NCBI GenBank assembly: GCA_009801015.1
Contig: VHZZ01001277.1
Location: forward strand, 94,803-115,115
Length of the DNA stretch: 20,313 nt
Reading direction: 5' to 3'
Source: Silene noctiflora
Taxonomy: Eukaryota; Streptophyta; Magnoliopsida; Caryophyllales; Caryophyllaceae
Shown: positions 18,922 to 20,313 of the stretch, piece after piece
How the letters are laid out: every line of letters starts with the position of its first letter
Numbering within the stretch: position 1 is the first letter of the stretch
Notes under the pieces: model-generated
Seen by the model: only the letters and a program-made list of their open reading frames with translations
Database searches by the model: none
Told to the model about the DNA's origin: nothing
Made by a program: the position numbers and the translations under genes

Positions 18922-18933
18922 TGGTATCAGAAC
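18922..18933 (+). other. Primer-binding site for initiator tRNA-Met
   Basis: TGGTATCAGAAC starts 3 bp after the LTR. It differs by one base from TGGTATCAGAGC, the complement of the 3' end of plant initiator tRNA-Met used by many Ty1/copia and Ty3 chromovirus elements. It fixes the LTR border and orientation. Confidence 0.87.
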
Positions 18934-19848
18934 GACGATTTTGGAACCTGTAACTAATTAGTCATGTTAATTAAGTTATTTTATTTTAATTTAAAATTAG
19001 GCCCAAACTTGTATAAATAGAACACCACTTAGACTACTTGCTACACATTACCTTACATTAGACATTAGATTAGATTAGTCTCTCTATTATTTTCCTCTCA
19101 AGATGTAAGAACCCTAATTAATTTATCCACGCTATCAAATTTCTTCTCTGATCAAGTTACAATCTTTCTTTCATAATAATTTAAATCCTCTTTAGTTTAT
19201 TCAAGTTCTACAATTTTCATTAGTTTACATTTAGACTAGTGGGTTGTAATTTGAAGGAATAAGATATTCATCCTCCTTATTCTAATCCAAGGTTCATCTA
19301 ATTATGGGTATAATTCTCATCCTAATTTCATTGTTTTCTTCATTTGTTTACATGTCTTCATAGCCTAATTATTATAGTTACAACATGTTCTCTTGTGTTT
19401 ATCTTATGTCAAAGTTTGCATCTTTGTTTGTAGTCATGGCTCATATGTGTGAGTAGTTTGTTACTAGGATGAAGGGGGATCCATAGTAGTGCATAAGGGA
19501 GGGTCTTGGCATGGATTTAGGTATTCTTGAGTTGTTTACATTTATCTTGTTGTTATGCACAAAAGGTGTTTGTAGAAATGCTTGAATGAGTAAGTTGAGT
19601 ATTCTTTCTTGCAATTTGCCATCTTGTTGGGCGAGTAGCTTAACTAGTGTCTAGGGCATGCTTAACAACTAGCAAACCGAGTCTAATTGAATGAGTAAGT
19701 CGATTAATGCTTGGTCTAGTTAGGATTCGCATCGAGAGATGGAGTCTTATGCTTGTTTCACTTGAGATAACCCTATTTCTCTATCCATTACCTCATTCCA
19801 GAAATCCGGCCCCAATGTGCTTAAGCCAGTAAACTCGGGGTGAGATAC
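18934..19848 (+). mobile_element. Unassigned LTR-like retrotransposon sequence
   Basis: Soon after the primer-binding site the sequence stops looking like an internal leader. It becomes promoter-like: TTAGGCCCAAACTTGTATAAATAG with a strong TATA box (19012-19019), then a CT-rich leader. The later part (CGCATCGAGAGATGGAGTC near 19728) recalls the GGATCGAGAGATTGG part of the Athila-like LTR. No gag, pol or clear TG...CA border is visible. It may be a solo or truncated LTR nested in the second element. The last 75 bp (about 19775-19848) may be yet another fragment. Confidence 0.4.
19012..19019 (+). promoter_or_regulatory. TATA box (TATAAATA) in LTR-like sequence
   Basis: TATAAATAG in a clean TATA context is followed about 30 bp later by a candidate start region (ACTTAGACTACTTGC) and a CT-rich stretch. 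It probably drove transcription of the LTR it sits in. Confidence 0.6.
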
Positions 19849-20313
19849 TGTTATAACACCCCTACTTACCAAGGAAGCTTGTAATAGACCTTCCCTAACA
19901 ACCAAGGGTGCTACCAACTCGGTTACCCGAGGTAAATACATATCAAATAGACCATTCAAGAACAATACTTTATTAATTTACACTTTAGGTGGACAAGATA
20001 TACAAAACTACATTACCGAACTGTTACAATTGAAGACTCTATCACAACTATACTAACGTCAGCGTCAGCGGCGTCCCATCCCCAAACACGATCATCACAA
20101 ACAAGCATCCAAACAGCAACTACACTTGCAAGTCAGTCTGCTCAACATCCCCGAATGGATCATCACAGTTTTACAAACAACACGGGGTTAGTCAACTGAA
20201 CAACTATATAAATGATCAATGTAAACAAACGGAATAAACACCAAATCGCCATCATCACGACCACCACACACCACACATCAAGTAACCGACTACACACCGA
20301 AGTGTGTAGCCCT
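19849..20313 (-). mobile_element. Second copy of the 1273-bp LTR family, opposite strand, partial
   Basis: Read on the minus strand, the sequence from the window end to 19849 follows the last part of the LTR at 17646-18918. Shared blocks include CTGTGATGATCCATTCGGGG, GGTAGCACCCTTGGTT and TTGGTAAGTAGGGGTGTTA. The copies are clearly diverged. The end reads GGGTGTTATAACA instead of GGGTGTTACA and is not followed by a primer-binding site. So it is a 3' LTR or a solo LTR in minus orientation; its start lies beyond the window. Confidence 0.85.
20290..20309 (-). repeat. 8-bp hairpin with TTCG tetraloop in the minus-strand LTR
   Basis: On the minus strand CTACACAC-TTCG-GTGTGTAG forms a perfect stem closed by C(UUCG)G, an unusually stable RNA tetraloop. 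The matching place in the plus-strand LTR (18456-18469) is the weaker CACACCTTGGTGTG. Confidence 0.8.

Noticed and set aside
19747-19965. Minus-strand 72-codon open frame across the LTR end
   Set aside because: It crosses the LTR terminus and has no family similarity that I recognise; it is chance openness in transposon DNA.

Overview
The window looks like nuclear DNA from a eudicot plant. The genes are split by GT-AG introns, there is a plant-type tRNA-Lys gene, and the intergenic DNA is AT-rich and packed with plant transposons (Stowaway MITEs, a Mutator-like MITE, SINE tails, Athila-like and other LTR retrotransposons). The Stowaway termini and the GTCTCACAA...TTGTGAGAC hairpin are reminiscent of Caryophyllales genomes, but that placement is a guess from repeat style, not a test.

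Left part (1-4061): no protein gene. It holds two fold-back MITE-like elements (585-1081 and 1186-1656), a complete tRNA-Lys(CTT) gene on the minus strand (1668-1740), a 303-bp solo LTR with a 5S rRNA-like stretch (2483-2785, Cassandra-type), and a 722-bp Mutator-like MITE with a 10-bp target duplication (3330-4051) that ends about 130 bp before the first gene's start codon.

Gene part (4183-13020): two intact-looking genes on the plus strand, rebuilt exon by exon. The first (9 coding exons, 443 aa) encodes a nuclear-type protein with an acidic N-terminus, a SAP domain and a C-terminal CCCH zinc finger. The second (11 coding exons, 364 aa) encodes a peroxisomal FMN-dependent 2-hydroxy-acid oxidase of the HAOX/GLO4 subgroup. 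It keeps the catalytic residues but carries the changes at Tyr24 and Trp108 (spinach numbering) that separate medium/long-chain oxidases from glycolate oxidase. Their introns carry Stowaway, SINE and hairpin-repeat insertions, several shared between the two genes.

Right part (13732-20313): a terminal exon of a TPR protein (minus strand, FLU-like by my reading) abuts a decayed Athila-like retrotransposon: degenerate ORF, 3' non-coding region, polypurine tract and start of the 3' LTR. That LTR is broken at 17645 by a second retrotransposon, of which the complete 1273-bp 5' LTR and an initiator-Met primer-binding site are visible. Further right is LTR-like sequence with a TATA box, then a diverged copy of the second LTR on the opposite strand, cut by the window end. 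Both LTR families carry clusters of short self-complementary motifs built on GTCGATCGAC or ACTCGGTCGAGT; these are the most unusual structures here. No bacterial-type system, CRISPR array or biosynthetic cluster is present.
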